From Vicia villosa (Eukaryota > Streptophyta > Magnoliopsida > Fabales > Fabaceae), in NCBI RefSeq assembly GCF_029867415.1, contig NW_026705404.1, forward strand, positions 310,001 through 374,000: a stretch of 64,000 bases of DNA, given 5' to 3'. The number at the start of each line of letters is the position of its first letter. Position 1 is the stretch's first letter. The notes beneath the pieces are model-generated. The model had not been told where the DNA came from and did not search any database. It saw only the letters and a list, made by a program, of their open reading frames with translations. Both the position numbers and the translations under genes were made by a program. Below, one piece after another: positions 1 through 8,930 of this stretch.

Positions 1-208
1 ACTCAAAATTTAATTTCTAAGTCAAGACTTGCATTACTTTTATCATTATCTTTTGAAATTTAAAAAATTTATATTTAATTATTCTCATTTTAAAAAATTC
101 TATAATTCGGAAAATAAATATTTTATAATATTTTAAACACGTATGAAAAAAACATTCAAAAATTTAAAATTTTAAGGATAATTAAACAATTTTCAAAAAT
201 TTTAAAAA

Positions 209-328
209 TAGCAGGGACTAAAACTGCTTGCATATAATTTTTATAGGAGCTAAAATATGTCATTTTTTTTTATAGGGACTAAAAATAAAATTTGAGATAT
301 TTATAGGGATAAAAAACATACTTAACCC
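209..328. mobile_element. MULE-type terminal repeat, rest of element outside window
   Basis: The stretch carries repeated 'agggactaaaa' phrases and ends in ttaaccc. Reversed, it matches the pattern of the inverted repeats of the complete MULE at 1648-5003 (GGGTTAA..., then a ggtccc/agtccc phrase, then AAATATxTxAAATTT). I read it as the right end of a related MULE or MITE whose left end lies before the window. No target duplication can be checked. Confidence 0.45.
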
Positions 329-354
329 TTCATGTAATAAACACTATGTAGCGG

Positions 355-1070
355 CGAAAAATATTGGAGATTAACTTATTAATTAAATTTAGTCACAAAA
401 GTAAAAGTCGTCACCGAACTTTATTGTTTTAAAAAAAGGAAAGGGGAAAATATCGATAAAACCCATAAAAAGAAATCTGGATATGAGAGTTGGTTATGCA
501 AGGGAAGGTAGTAGCACCCTCACATCAGTGGTACTCCACAGAAACCTTTTGAATATCTGTGTTTTTAAAGTTAAAGCGGTTTTGTTTGCAAAAGAATAAA
601 GAGATGAGAAACGAAATGTTTTTGTTATTTTTAAAGTGTCTTCGGCAAGACGTCGCATCTTATGCCTACATACCTCCTCTGTATAATGGAGAACTCGGAG
701 TGTTTGTAATTCTGCTCAAGAAAAAATATAAGAGTTTGTTTTGAAAAATATTTTATTGAAAAAAAGATTTTTAAAAAAAACATGGTCGATGGCGATGCAT
801 TAGGCAATCGGCTTACAAATAGTGGATTAGAGCTTGGTATATGGATCAAGAATGTAGGGGTTCACAATTTATTCAAGCATAAAAGGAAGCAAGCAAATAG
901 GAAATCTAAAGATAAAGGAAGCAGTAAAATTATTACAAGACTTTGGGAATGGGGGAAAAACCTTGCCAAATGGGGATGTAATGAAAGTAAAAGTCCATAC
1001 AGAGTCATACAAAATAAATTCATACAAACAAGCATAAATGATGAAAAGCGATTGAAATTAAAAGTGTAAA
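355..1070 (+). mobile_element. Ogre-like LTR-retrotransposon debris
   Basis: The phrase gtcgtcaccgaactttatt near 408, an 'aagggaaggtagtagcaccc' block near 500 and a 'cggcaagacgtcgcat...gcctacatacc' block near 642-672 parallel a second block at 63023-63845 (gtcgccaccgacttttatt, then aagggaaggtgtaaggcact). These phrases resemble untranslated sequence of legume Ogre/Tat gypsy elements as I remember them. Short open frames at 559-744 and 782-1069 have no recognisable domain. The assignment is from memory and is tentative. Confidence 0.4.
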
Positions 1071-1569
1071 TGTACTAGCTAAAGACTAGCCTCCTAAACG
1101 ACCAAATCGAAACGATAATCGAATAGGTGTCTACTGTAAGAATAAAATTATTTAGAATAAAATTAACTTCGGTTACAAAAGATAACAGTTGTGGTATGTA
1201 TACCCGAGTTTATTATAAAATATGTGAATTGCTAGTTTTTTCTTACACCTCACTAAACATATACAACCATTAAAATTGATGTAGAAGATAATAATCCGAA
1301 AAATCAAATTATTCTTGAAAAACAACTTAAATGAACCATTGTTTTTTGAATTGCATGCATCTCATAATTCATCTCTCGCTCTTTAACACGTAGAACTTGG
1401 TTCAATGCCCCAAATTCTTCAAAGTAACAGTTCATTCTTTTCTGATTTATTTTGCAAAGTATCAATATGTTAACTAATTCGGTGTCATTATCATCACTAT
1501 CATCATCATTATTTTAATCGATGATGATAATTATTATGATGGCGATGAATCAGAATTTCTCAACAAATT

Positions 1570-1571
<2 letters not shown>
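1071..1571. other. AT-rich sequence without recognised feature
   Basis: No coding pattern, terminal repeats or RNA gene seen. A run of tcatcatcat/gatgatgat near 1490-1545 is low-complexity sequence. Confidence 0.5.

Positions 1572-1646
<75 letters not shown>
1572..1646. repeat. (TA)n microsatellite
   Basis: An almost perfect TA dinucleotide run with a single c interruption at 1631. It directly abuts the left end of the MULE, and its last nine bases form the left copy of that element's target duplication, so the element inserted into or beside this tract. Confidence 0.95.
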
Positions 1647-1647
1647 A

Positions 1648-1797
1648 GGGTTAAATAAATTTTTGGTCCCTTTAAATATTTGAAATTTCATTTGTAGTCC
1701 CTCCAAAATTTTCCTTCAACAATTCATCCCTCCAAAATTTCCGTCTCAATAATTGATCCCTGACGTCAAATGACACTAACGGTTGCTTATGTGGCAT
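1648..1797 (+). repeat. MULE left terminal inverted repeat
   Basis: Begins GGGTTAAATAAATTTTTGG and runs to the 'gcttatgtggc' phrase. It is an inverted match, with few differences, to 4857-5003. Confidence 0.93.
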
Positions 1798-2164
1798 CCT
1801 ACGTGTAATAAATTTTTTATTATTTATTTTTAGAGTTGGATTACATTAGCTTAGGTGGCATATTGTGGTCCTTATACATTATTGATAAGAATTTCAGAAT
1901 CCCTAATAGAAAGGTGTGGTCCCTTGTCCCCTCCCTCCTTCAACGCGCGATATTGTAGCGCCTCTGTGGTCCCTCCATTGACGAAGGTTACGAAGCTTGT
2001 TGCAGTCCCAAGAACGACAAGGTAAGGCCCACTTTGTTTTGTTTATTCTCTTCAGTAATGACCGTGAAAACGATCCCAACTGTATTTCGTACATGAAAAA
2101 CTAGGGTTTATGAGTTTTCTTAAAAACTGAACCTACTTTTGTTTTTTCTTGAAACGTGTAGGAA

Positions 2165-2955
2165 ATGGGGTTATTTAAGGTTGTTTTCTATACGAAAGGT
2201 TCATTTGTAAAGGATGTAGGGTTAACATATTAAGGGGGGACGTTTATGCTGTCAGTGGTCAAGACCCGGATTATTGGTCCTACTTTGAAGCCTGTGACTT
2301 GATTAAGGACATGGATTATTCATTTAAAATTGAAGATGTTAAGATGTGGTGGAAGGCTGAAAAGGAAAGTCTTGAAAATGATCTTAAACCCTTTGATAAT
2401 GATGCTGATGCAACAAAGTTAGCTGTGTGTGCTGAGGAGAATAAGTGTGATGTCGAGATATATGTAGAGGCAAGATTACCTGGTGGTGAGAAGACTTACA
2501 TGGAGAGGTTAATAGAGAAAGAAAAAGGCCATGTTGTTGCTGAGGAAGTTGAAGAGGTTAATAGTGAATCATCTGAGGACTCTTTGAATGATATACACTT
2601 TGAAGACAGTGAGGAGGAAAGAATGCACGATTTTGATAAACTCATTGGTGAAGGTCCAAGTCATGTGGAGAAAGGTGGTAGTGCTGAGGAAAGAATACCA
2701 CCTAGTTTTAAGAGAGGTCCAGGTAGACCCAAGAAACTCAGAAGAAGAGATCCAGATAAGGCTTCCCAAAACAAGTGGCAAAGGACAAATACAAGTCATA
2801 GGTGCAAGACTTGCTTTGAATATGGGCACAACAAAAGGACCTGTAAGAAAAATAAACAACTAGCATGTGTTGAAGGAGAAGTGCCAAGAACTGTTGCAGC
2901 CACCCAAGGTAGTCAAACTCAAACTGAAACAACGGACCCAACATCAAAAAAAGGG
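2165..2955 (+). pseudogene. MuDR-type transposase remnant: PB1-like N-terminus fused to C-terminal zinc knuckle
   Basis: An ATG at 2165 opens a frame reading MGLFKVVFYTKGSFVKDVG, the start of the PB1-like domain found at the N-terminus of many plant MULE transposases. A stop at 2231 and a one-base shift near the G-run at 2234-2239 break it; the frame then resumes (GQDPDYWSYFEACDLIKDM) and continues to 2955. After an acidic stretch (about 2540-2640) comes the basic patch GPGRPKKLRRRDPDK and a CCHC knuckle (CKTCFEYGHNKRTC, about 2802-2845), normally the C-terminal end of these transposases. The catalytic DDE/SWIM region that should lie between is missing; the junction is near 2700. A splice donor (agggttagt) follows at about 2955. 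Confidence 0.85.
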
Positions 2956-3039
2956 TTAGTATCTCAAATTGTCATTAGACTATATTTCTGAATGTATTTT
3001 AGAATTCATCATGACTTGATTTAATTTGGATGCTTGCAG

Positions 3040-3770
3040 GGTATGCCAAAGGGAAGAACTAGCAAAAGAGTCCAGAATAAGAAAACTAAAAAGACTACAA
3101 ACACTGAGACCCAGCCTGGTGTTGCTGCAAATACTGAGACCCAGCCTGGTGTTGATGCAAACACTGGGCCTTATCTTGGTGTTGATGCAAACACTGAGCC
3201 CCAGCCAAATGCACAACCTGAGGTAACAATACACAATCTTCTGCTGAGGCCATGAGAATGTATTGTGGTATATATCCTGATGAGCTTGAAGCATTGTTAA
3301 ATGATGATGAAATCCTAGATATTCAACCACTGAGTGTTGATACAAGTCCTATGAAATCAAATAGGTCTGGTCCCAAAACTTTTGTAGGTAGATGTCCTAA
3401 GGCACCAAAACTTGATGTCAAAAGCTTCAAAGTTCCAAGACCTAAGTCACCAACTCCTACTGCCAAAACTGTGACATCTGATCCTGTAAGTTTTTTCATC
3501 ATGCTTAGATATGCCAAGTGTATTTTCATTGCTAATTTTCTTCTATAATGATAGGTGAAAACAATGGTATCACCAAGGAAAAAGACCAAGATTCTTACAT
3601 CTCCTACAAGAAAAAGTGACAGGCTTAATACTTTAAGGACAAAAAACATAGTGGGCCTAGAAGGGATCCAAAGGATCCACTTGTAATTCCTGAAGAAGAA
3701 GGAGAAGAAAGTGTTGGCATTGCTAGAGGGAATAACAAGTGGGATGACATCCAAAGGAACATGACTCAAT
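3040..3770 (+). pseudogene. C-terminal exons of the MULE transposase remnant
   Basis: After an intron ending gcttgcag at 3039 the coding pattern resumes with a basic stretch (GRTSKRVQNKKTKKTT) and four imperfect copies of an 11-13 residue unit of the form NTETQPGV-A/D-A. Likely exon junctions follow at about 3220 (gaggtaaca) and at 3486 (cctgtaagt) with an acceptor at about 3555 (atgatag). Later text is basic and proline-rich (SPTPTAKT, SPRKKTKILTSPTRKSDRL). This is the low-complexity tail seen after the zinc knuckle in plant MuDR-type proteins. Exon limits are by eye. Confidence 0.6.
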
Positions 3771-4237
3771 GAAGACCTATAACTACTTTGTTTTGGAACC
3801 TATTATCATTATGTGTTTTGCTTGAAACTTATATGTTATGAACCAAGTTTATAGTTATGTAATATGAACCTATTGTAATTTGCTCCTGATTTTGTACTTT
3901 GCAAGAAATGTAATGGAGCTCCACTTTTTGTACTTTGCAACTACTGTTATGGAGCTTCTCATTTTGTACTTTGCAACTTAAGTAATGTTATCCTTACCCT
4001 ATTGCCAATTAAATTCATGCTACAAGTAACTTTTGGTCATCTATCAAATAAAATTGTTTTAACAATTTACCAATTACAGTTATTATACAAGTAACTATTG
4101 CTAATTTTGAACCTTAATGATACATACAAGTAAATTATGCAGAACATAACAATCTCCTTTCATTAAAAATCAAGTTAACATTTCAACACTACCACCATAA
4201 AAAACGACATTACAAAATTCATGACATAACACTTAAT

Positions 4238-4624
4238 TCAGCAACTACATTTCATAACAAAATACACATTCAAGATAAAGGACACAACATGACAAAACAT
4301 CTTCAATCTTCCATGAAATTTCTCTGTTTTCAACTTCATCTTCAAGTTCTTGCTCTTCTTCCTTGATTCTTCATACAAGAACTTCATATATCCCAAAGAT
4401 GTCATGGCTTCTGAATTAGTGTTCATCGAATCTACAACTTCAGTTCCAGAATGGTCTACAAATTCTTCATCCCATATGAAGAGATCACACGTATCTGCAC
4501 TCCTCCAATTAGGGCATCTCTAAAACAACCTACCTTTGTTTGGTCCATTCTTGCAATGATACGACACCATACGAACATGACACCCACAAAACTTCCCAAC
4601 TCGAGATTTCACCGAAGCAGACAT
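4238..4624 (-). pseudogene. GRF-type zinc-finger protein, one nonsense mutation
   Basis: On the minus strand an ATG at 4622-4624 opens a 128-residue frame: MSASVKSRVGKFCGCHVRMV, then a Cys/His-spaced GRF zinc finger (KFCGCH, YHC, NPGR-like GPNKGRLF, RCPNW, TCDLFIWDEEF) and a C-terminal helix rich in Lys/Glu (EESRKKSKNLKMKLKTEK). A single in-frame TAG at 4520-4522 falls where GRF fingers carry the aromatic residue before 'RCP' (normally Trp or Phe), so a TGG-to-TAG change is the simplest explanation. The frame is otherwise open to 4238. GRF fingers bind single-stranded nucleic acid in proteins such as APE2 and TOP3A. Here the gene sits between the MULE inverted repeats in opposite orientation to the transposase remnant, so it looks like the element's second gene or captured cargo. 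Confidence 0.82.
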
Positions 4625-4856
4625 GATGATGGAGAGCAGAACAAGAATAAGAGCAAAAGGATGACAAAGACAAGCAAGTGGGATGACGGGTTTCACGATT
4701 TTAGTAGAGAGGAGATGAAGCAGAAGAAGAACATGAAAAAATTGGGAAACCATCTGTAGCGATTAGGGAAAATGAAGAAATTGGGATTCCTCTTTATAAA
4801 TTAACCTATTTATGCCACGTTGTCATTGCAGAAAGTAAAAGAAAAACAAAAATTAG

Positions 4857-5003
4857 TGTCACATAAGCAACCGTTAGTGCCATTTGACGTCAGAGATTAA
4901 TTATTGAGACGGAACATTTTGGAGGGATGAATTGTTGAAGGAAAATTTTAGAGGGACTAAAAATAAAATTTCAAATATTTAGAGGGACCAAAAACTTATT
5001 CCC
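4857..5003 (-). repeat. MULE right terminal inverted repeat
   Basis: Inverted match to 1648-1797; ends ...ttattccc directly before the target duplication TATATATAA at 5004-5012. Confidence 0.93.
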
Positions 5004-5012
5004 TATATATAA

Positions 5013-5591
5013 TTACAGAGTTTATCTCGCTGGTTAGTCTTTTTAAATATATGTCATACTAATTAAAATAAGTTAACAATCAAGGCAGATTTTTTAAAAA
5101 AGTCAAACCCAAACATAAATCTGCATATATTTCTAAAAAGTATATATTTCTAAAAAGTGAAACTCAAACATAAATCTAAGTCTCTAATAAACACATATCA
5201 ATGATATCATACTTTTTCCTTACAAATCCTATATCCTATTTCTACCCTATGCACCCCTTGCAAAAAGTGAGATTAATTTTAAAAGTGATGTTACCACAAC
5301 TATTTTATACTTGCACATATAAAATATTTTTTCCACCACTTTGTATGATTCATTTGAGTTTATCTCAATACTCGATAAGCTTCTCATGTAAAGCAATAGA
5401 TGTCAAGTTCAACAATGATATTATTTTTTTTCATGCAACAATGATATTTAAATCGTTCTTTATTATTTTAACATACACAATAAACGATTGTATACAAAAA
5501 GTAAATACAGTAAAAATCTCTCTAACAATTTATTTTACATATGGCAATCTGTATGCAATAAGAAATGAAGTTGACTAAATCATGGAATTTT
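5013..5591. other. AT-rich intergenic sequence and 3' flank of the AG-peptide gene
   Basis: No coding pattern, repeat ends or RNA gene recognised. The part next to 5591 is presumably 3' untranslated region of the minus-strand gene at 5592-5801. A short phrase, atatttctaaaaagt, occurs twice near 5127-5160. Confidence 0.5.
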
Positions 5592-5801
5592 CTAATGCTT
5601 CAAAATAGCAAACATTGACAACACAATTGACACTCCTATCATAGCCATAGAATTTGTAACATATCCGGCTGCTCCGGTGTCGGGACCTGGAGGCGAAATC
5701 GGCGAGAGGCCGCCTTGGGCTGAGGCCGTGGCGACTAAGACGACAAAGACGAAAAAGAACTTCAACATGGTAGCTGATGATGATGATGATGATGCCGCCA
5801 T
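5592..5801 (-). CDS. Arabinogalactan-peptide-like secreted protein, paralog 1
   Basis: The 69-residue protein starts at the ATG at 5799-5801. It opens with a Ser-rich stretch and a hydrophobic signal peptide (LKFFFVFVVLVATASAQ, cleavage expected after ATASA), then has a short Pro/Ser/Gly segment (LSPISPPGPDTGAAGY) and ends in a hydrophobic tail (AMIGVSIVLSMFAILKH) of the kind replaced by a GPI anchor. Size and layout match plant AG-peptides: tiny mature peptides, hydroxyproline-glycosylated and held at the plasma membrane or wall. I chose this Met because the upstream open frame reads through 5'UTR and the TATA box. Paralog 2 at 46736-46939 shares the ending (TGAAG/AGAAG, VTNS, IG-SIVLSM-AI-K). 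This copy has lost the AP-AP pair seen there. The exact AGP subgroup is not certain. Confidence 0.85.
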   Translation of the reverse strand: MAASSSSSSATMLKFFFVFVVLVATASAQGGLSPISPPGPDTGAAGYVTNSMAMIGVSIVLSMFAILKH

Positions 5802-5875
5802 TGTGAAACTAAGGAATAGAAGAAAGTGAATTATGAAGAAATGTTTGTGATGGATACCATGGAAGAGAGTTGGAG

Positions 5876-5884
5876 TATTTATAG
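5876..5884 (-). promoter_or_regulatory. TATA box of AG-peptide gene 1
   Basis: Reads CTATAAATA on the minus strand, about 75 bp upstream of the start codon. The identical nine bases stand at 47062-47070 in front of paralog 2. Confidence 0.75.
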
Positions 5885-5910
5885 AAAAAGTGAGCGGGAG
5901 AAGGTGTGTT

Positions 5911-5950
5911 GTGTGGGTCCCCTGGACACGTGGACAAATGGGAAACGATA
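5911..5950 (-). promoter_or_regulatory. Promoter block conserved between the AG-peptide paralogs
   Basis: Plus-strand text tgtgggtcccc, then acgtggac (5928-5935), then tgggaaa is matched by tgtgggaccca, acgtggac (47104-47111) and ctggaaa upstream of paralog 2, at a similar distance from the TATA box. ACGTG is the core of G-box/ABRE-type sites bound by bZIP factors; that use is inferred, not shown. Confidence 0.55.
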
Positions 5951-6145
5951 GATGTTCATGAACGTTTATGTGATTTGTATATATGATATTTGGTTTTGTT
6001 GAACAATCAATTAGGATGATGTATTGTTTTTGTTTGAAGATTTCCATCGGTCAACAGAACCAGGTTTGTGTTTTCATTGCCTTGGACTTTGGCAATTCCA
6101 TTTAGCAATTCAAGGTTTGGTAGTATTTAAATCTAGAGATCAAAG

Positions 6146-6763
6146 TGTTAGAATATAATTAACCAATAGAATAACTAGGAGTTAGTTAAGAGGTTGTTAG
6201 TTATGAGTGTGATTGTTTGCTAATTGATCATTCATGTAAATAAAATTATAAGGCTGATTAAAAAAACTATGAATTAAACCGTACTGCCAAATTGAATCGT
6301 ATTGAAGTTAAGATAATTGAACATTTATGTTTGGTTAGTGAATTAAATGATATTGTACAAACAATTCTAAAACCAAGTCGAAGCTGTAACCAAACTGAAC
6401 CGAAACTTTAAACGAACCGAACCGAACCGAAACTGAAAATGAAAAATAAAAAAACAAGTTCTAATTTTTTAAAAATTAAAAATAGTTTAATCGTTGGGTT
6501 CTTTAATAAATAAACGGTTTGGTTTGAAAATAATTAACTTCAAACGGTTCGGTACGGTTCAAAATTTCGAAATAGTATATCAAACCAATGATTATGATTC
6601 GGTTCGGTTCTGAGTTAATTGAAACGGTTTGGTTCAGTTCGAGTAAATATTTATTTTGGTTCGGTTTGGTTTGGTTTTCTCAATAAACTGTACCATGAAT
6701 AACCCTAAATAAAACGATGTTGAGTTGTATCGTTTAATAACAACTTTCTCTCACATTATAACA
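6146..6763 (+). repeat. Left LTR of outer copia element (MITE inside)
   Basis: Matches the right LTR 19317-19475 on both sides of an inserted segment at 6246-6706; removing the insert and one 8-bp repeat restores the alignment (catgtaaataaaa|cgatgttgagttg against catgtgataaaatgttgttgagttg). Confidence 0.85.
6246..6706. mobile_element. hAT-like MITE rich in cggttcggttc motifs
   Basis: Flanked by an 8-bp direct repeat AAATAAAA (6238-6245, 6707-6714), the duplication length of hAT elements, and its removal restores the LTR. The interior is full of gaaccgaaccg / cggttcggttt phrases in opposite orientations, so it could fold. The terminal repeats are poor, so the superfamily rests mainly on the duplication length, and the duplication is AT-rich. 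Confidence 0.7.
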
Positions 6764-6905
6764 AGTGGTATCTAAAGCACTGGTTAATGATTCAGGTGTG
6801 CCTTTTTCATTCAAGAAACACACTTTCGATATCATGGTTATAAAATGTCGTTATTCTCGTTATCTCGTTATCCTCTCGTACCAGTCCCTCATCTGAATCA
6901 TTTTC

Positions 6906-7700
6906 ATGGTCGACTCATCTAAGTTCTTGACACTAGCAATTCCCAAATTTGATGGATTCTACGATCATTGGGCCATGCTTATGGAGAATCTTCTTAAATC
7001 CAAAGAGTATTGAGAATCGGTAGAGAATGGTGTTATGGTTTCACCACCAGATGCAACGCCAAAACAAAGAAAACTCGCAGAAGAGAGCAAGTTCAAAGAT
7101 CTCAAGATCAAGTACTATTTGCTTCAAGCAATTGATCAAATAATTCTTGAAATAATTCTGAATCGCAACACATCCAAAGATATCTAGGAGTCCATGCACA
7201 GGAAGTATCAAGGGTCCACGAAAGTGAAGAGAGCCCAATTGCAGGCTTTGCGTCGAGAGTTTGAAGTTCTTTGCATGAAGGATAACAAAGTAGTTGATGA
7301 ATATTTTACGAGAACTTTGGCTATTGCAAACAAGATGACTGCTCAAGGTAAGAAGATGGAGCAAACCACCATTGTTGAGAAGGTGTTGAGGTATATGATC
7401 ACAAAATTCAATTATGTGGTGCACTCCATAGAAGAATCTAACGATGTTAGAACCTTGTTCATTGATGAGTTACAGAGTAGTCTCTTGGTGCATGAGCAAA
7501 GGATGAAGATCAATCAAGAAAAGAACAATAAACATGTGTTAAAGATTGCAATTTATGGTCGTGGTGGCATCAACAATAGAGGTAGGGGATGTGGTGGCGT
7601 TCATGGTCATGGCAGAGAAAGACTTACCAAAGACCAGATCCAATGTTACAAGTGCCACAAGATAGGGCACTATCAAAGTGAATGTCTAAGTTGGCAAGAG
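6906..7700 (+). pseudogene. Copia Gag (UBN2 type) of the outer element, broken
   Basis: From the ATG at 6906 the frame reads a copia Gag start (LAIPKFDGFYDHWAMLMENL), is stopped at 7011 (TGA) and 7185 (TAG), both where related Gags have Trp, and then stays open. The UBN2 core includes RYMITKFNYVVHSIEESND and LQSSLLVHEQRM, followed by a Gly/Arg-rich linker and the CCHC knuckle CYKCHKIGHYQSEC. Its last codons (LSWQE) are cut at 7700 by the nested element and continue in frame at 19028 (NDDNFVEFNE). Confidence 0.85.
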
Positions 7701-8284
7701 TGTTAGAACAAGATTTGTTCTGATCAATATTCTTAGTTTTGATGATAAAAAGCATATGAATTTTGTATGAGATAATGTGGTACTCTAATACTATGCAATT
7801 TCAATTTCAGGAATTATATAAAGAGTATGCACAAAATCAGCGCAAGAAGCACTGACTCAAAAGGTTCAGCATGCAACATCAGAACATGGTCTGGCAAGAC
7901 ATCAGAAGATGGTCAAGCAGAATCAGAACATGGGTCTATGGAAGCATCAGAAGAACTTGAGAACAGAAGCAGAAGCACTGAAGCTCTCATGGTATCACGC
8001 TCAGAAGCACTTCAAGGTCAGAAGACAAGAAGATGCTCTGCACCAAGCTGTTTGACTCTGATGACATTCAAACGTTGTATACACAAACATCAGATAAGAA
8101 GCAAGTACTAGACTGGCAGGCTACTGTGACTGACAAAAGGAACGTTAGAAGCTATTAAAGGCAACGTCAGTAGACACAGTGAAAACAAGGCTCGAGGTAG
8201 TTGACAAAAGAGTGAAACATTAAATGCAATGTTGTACGGAATACGCAAAGCATTAAATGCTCCCAACGGTCATCTTCTCAAGTG

Positions 8285-8294
8285 CCTATAAATA
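8285..8294 (+). promoter_or_regulatory. TATA box of the SIRE-type LTR
   Basis: cctataaata in the first LTR, repeated at the same offset in the second LTR (18460-18469). It is the most likely core promoter for the genomic RNA. Offset about 585 of 1147, leaving a long downstream region with the TGATCA block. Confidence 0.65.
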
Positions 8295-8535
8295 TGAAGT
8301 TCTGATGAGAAGCAAGGTTACAACTTACGAATTACAACACTTGCGCAATATACAGAAACCCTGTCAAATTCAAAAGCTCTCAAACTTCATCATCAAACTC
8401 ACTACATTGCTGTTGTAATATCTTAGTGAGATTTAAGCTTAAACTCAAGAGAAAATCACAGTTGTGATAATAGCTTTATAAGAAGCATTGTAACTCTTAA
8501 AAGAATTTGTTTACATTAAGTTGTAAGTACTAGAG

Positions 8536-8619
8536 TGATCAGGTTGTTGATCAGTATACTCTAGCAAGTCTTAGAAGTTGTCTAAGCAGATTGTTCCTAG
8601 AGTGATCAAGTTGTGATCA
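8536..8619 (+). repeat. TGATCA palindrome cluster in the SIRE-type LTR
   Basis: Two imperfect copies of ctagagtgatca...tgatca..atactct stand in tandem, giving four TGATCA palindromes (8536, 8548, 8603, 8614). The same block is in the right LTR at about 18711-18794. Confidence 0.8.
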
Positions 8620-8848
8620 GGATACTCTATAAGACTTAGAGTGTTTCTAAGTGGAAAACCATTGTAATCTCGTGTGATTAGTGGATTAAATCCTCAGGTG
8701 AGGTAAATCACTCCAAGGGGGTGGACTGGAGTAGTTTAGTTAACAACGAACCAGGATAAAAATAATTGTGCAAATTGTTTTTATCTTACAAGTTTTAAAG
8801 CTACACTTATTCAAACCCCCCCTTTCTAAGTGTTTTTCTATCCTTCAA

Positions 8849-8862
8849 TTGGTATCAGAGCC
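8849..8862 (+). other. Primer binding site (initiator tRNA-Met)
   Basis: ttggtatcagagcc immediately follows the LTR end; TGGTATCAGAGC is the standard copia primer site complementary to the 3' end of plant initiator tRNA-Met. Confidence 0.92.
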
Positions 8863-8930
8863 TGGTTCTAAGGTGCAAGCACTTAACCTTGTTTAGAAAA
8901 GATTCAGGAAGAGAAAAACACTAAGTCAAG

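Larger units (their letters stand above)
1648..5003. mobile_element. Non-autonomous Mutator-like element (MULE), complete
   Basis: The element is bounded by long inverted repeats (1648-1797 and 4857-5003) and flanked by a perfect 9-bp direct repeat, TATATATAA, at 1639-1647 and 5004-5012. Long inverted repeats plus 9-bp duplications are hallmarks of MULEs. Inside are a transposase remnant on the plus strand (2165 onward) and a GRF zinc-finger pseudogene on the minus strand (4238-4624). The transposase catalytic region is absent, so the copy would depend on a transposase made elsewhere. The target lies in a TA repeat, so chance matching of the duplication is easier than usual, but the repeats end exactly at it. 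Confidence 0.92.
7701..8847 (+). repeat. SIRE-type 5' LTR
   Basis: 1147 bp, matching 17876-19022 with about 14 substitutions by eye. It holds a TATA box (8285-8294), a block with four TGATCA palindromes in an imperfect duplication (8536-8619), and a C-run near the end. Confidence 0.95.

Noticed and set aside
1903..2094. 63-residue minus-strand frame just inside the MULE left end
   Set aside because: No domain and no counterpart pattern; lies in element leader sequence.
5201..5578. 125-residue plus-strand open frame next to AG-peptide gene 1
   Set aside because: Low-complexity hydrophobic text from AT-rich DNA; overlaps the likely 3' flank of the minus-strand gene.
7827..8111. 94-residue open frame in the SIRE LTR, repeated at 18002-18286
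   Set aside because: It is present twice only because LTRs are identical by origin. It has no domain, and it lies upstream of the TATA box, so it would not be in the genomic RNA start region.
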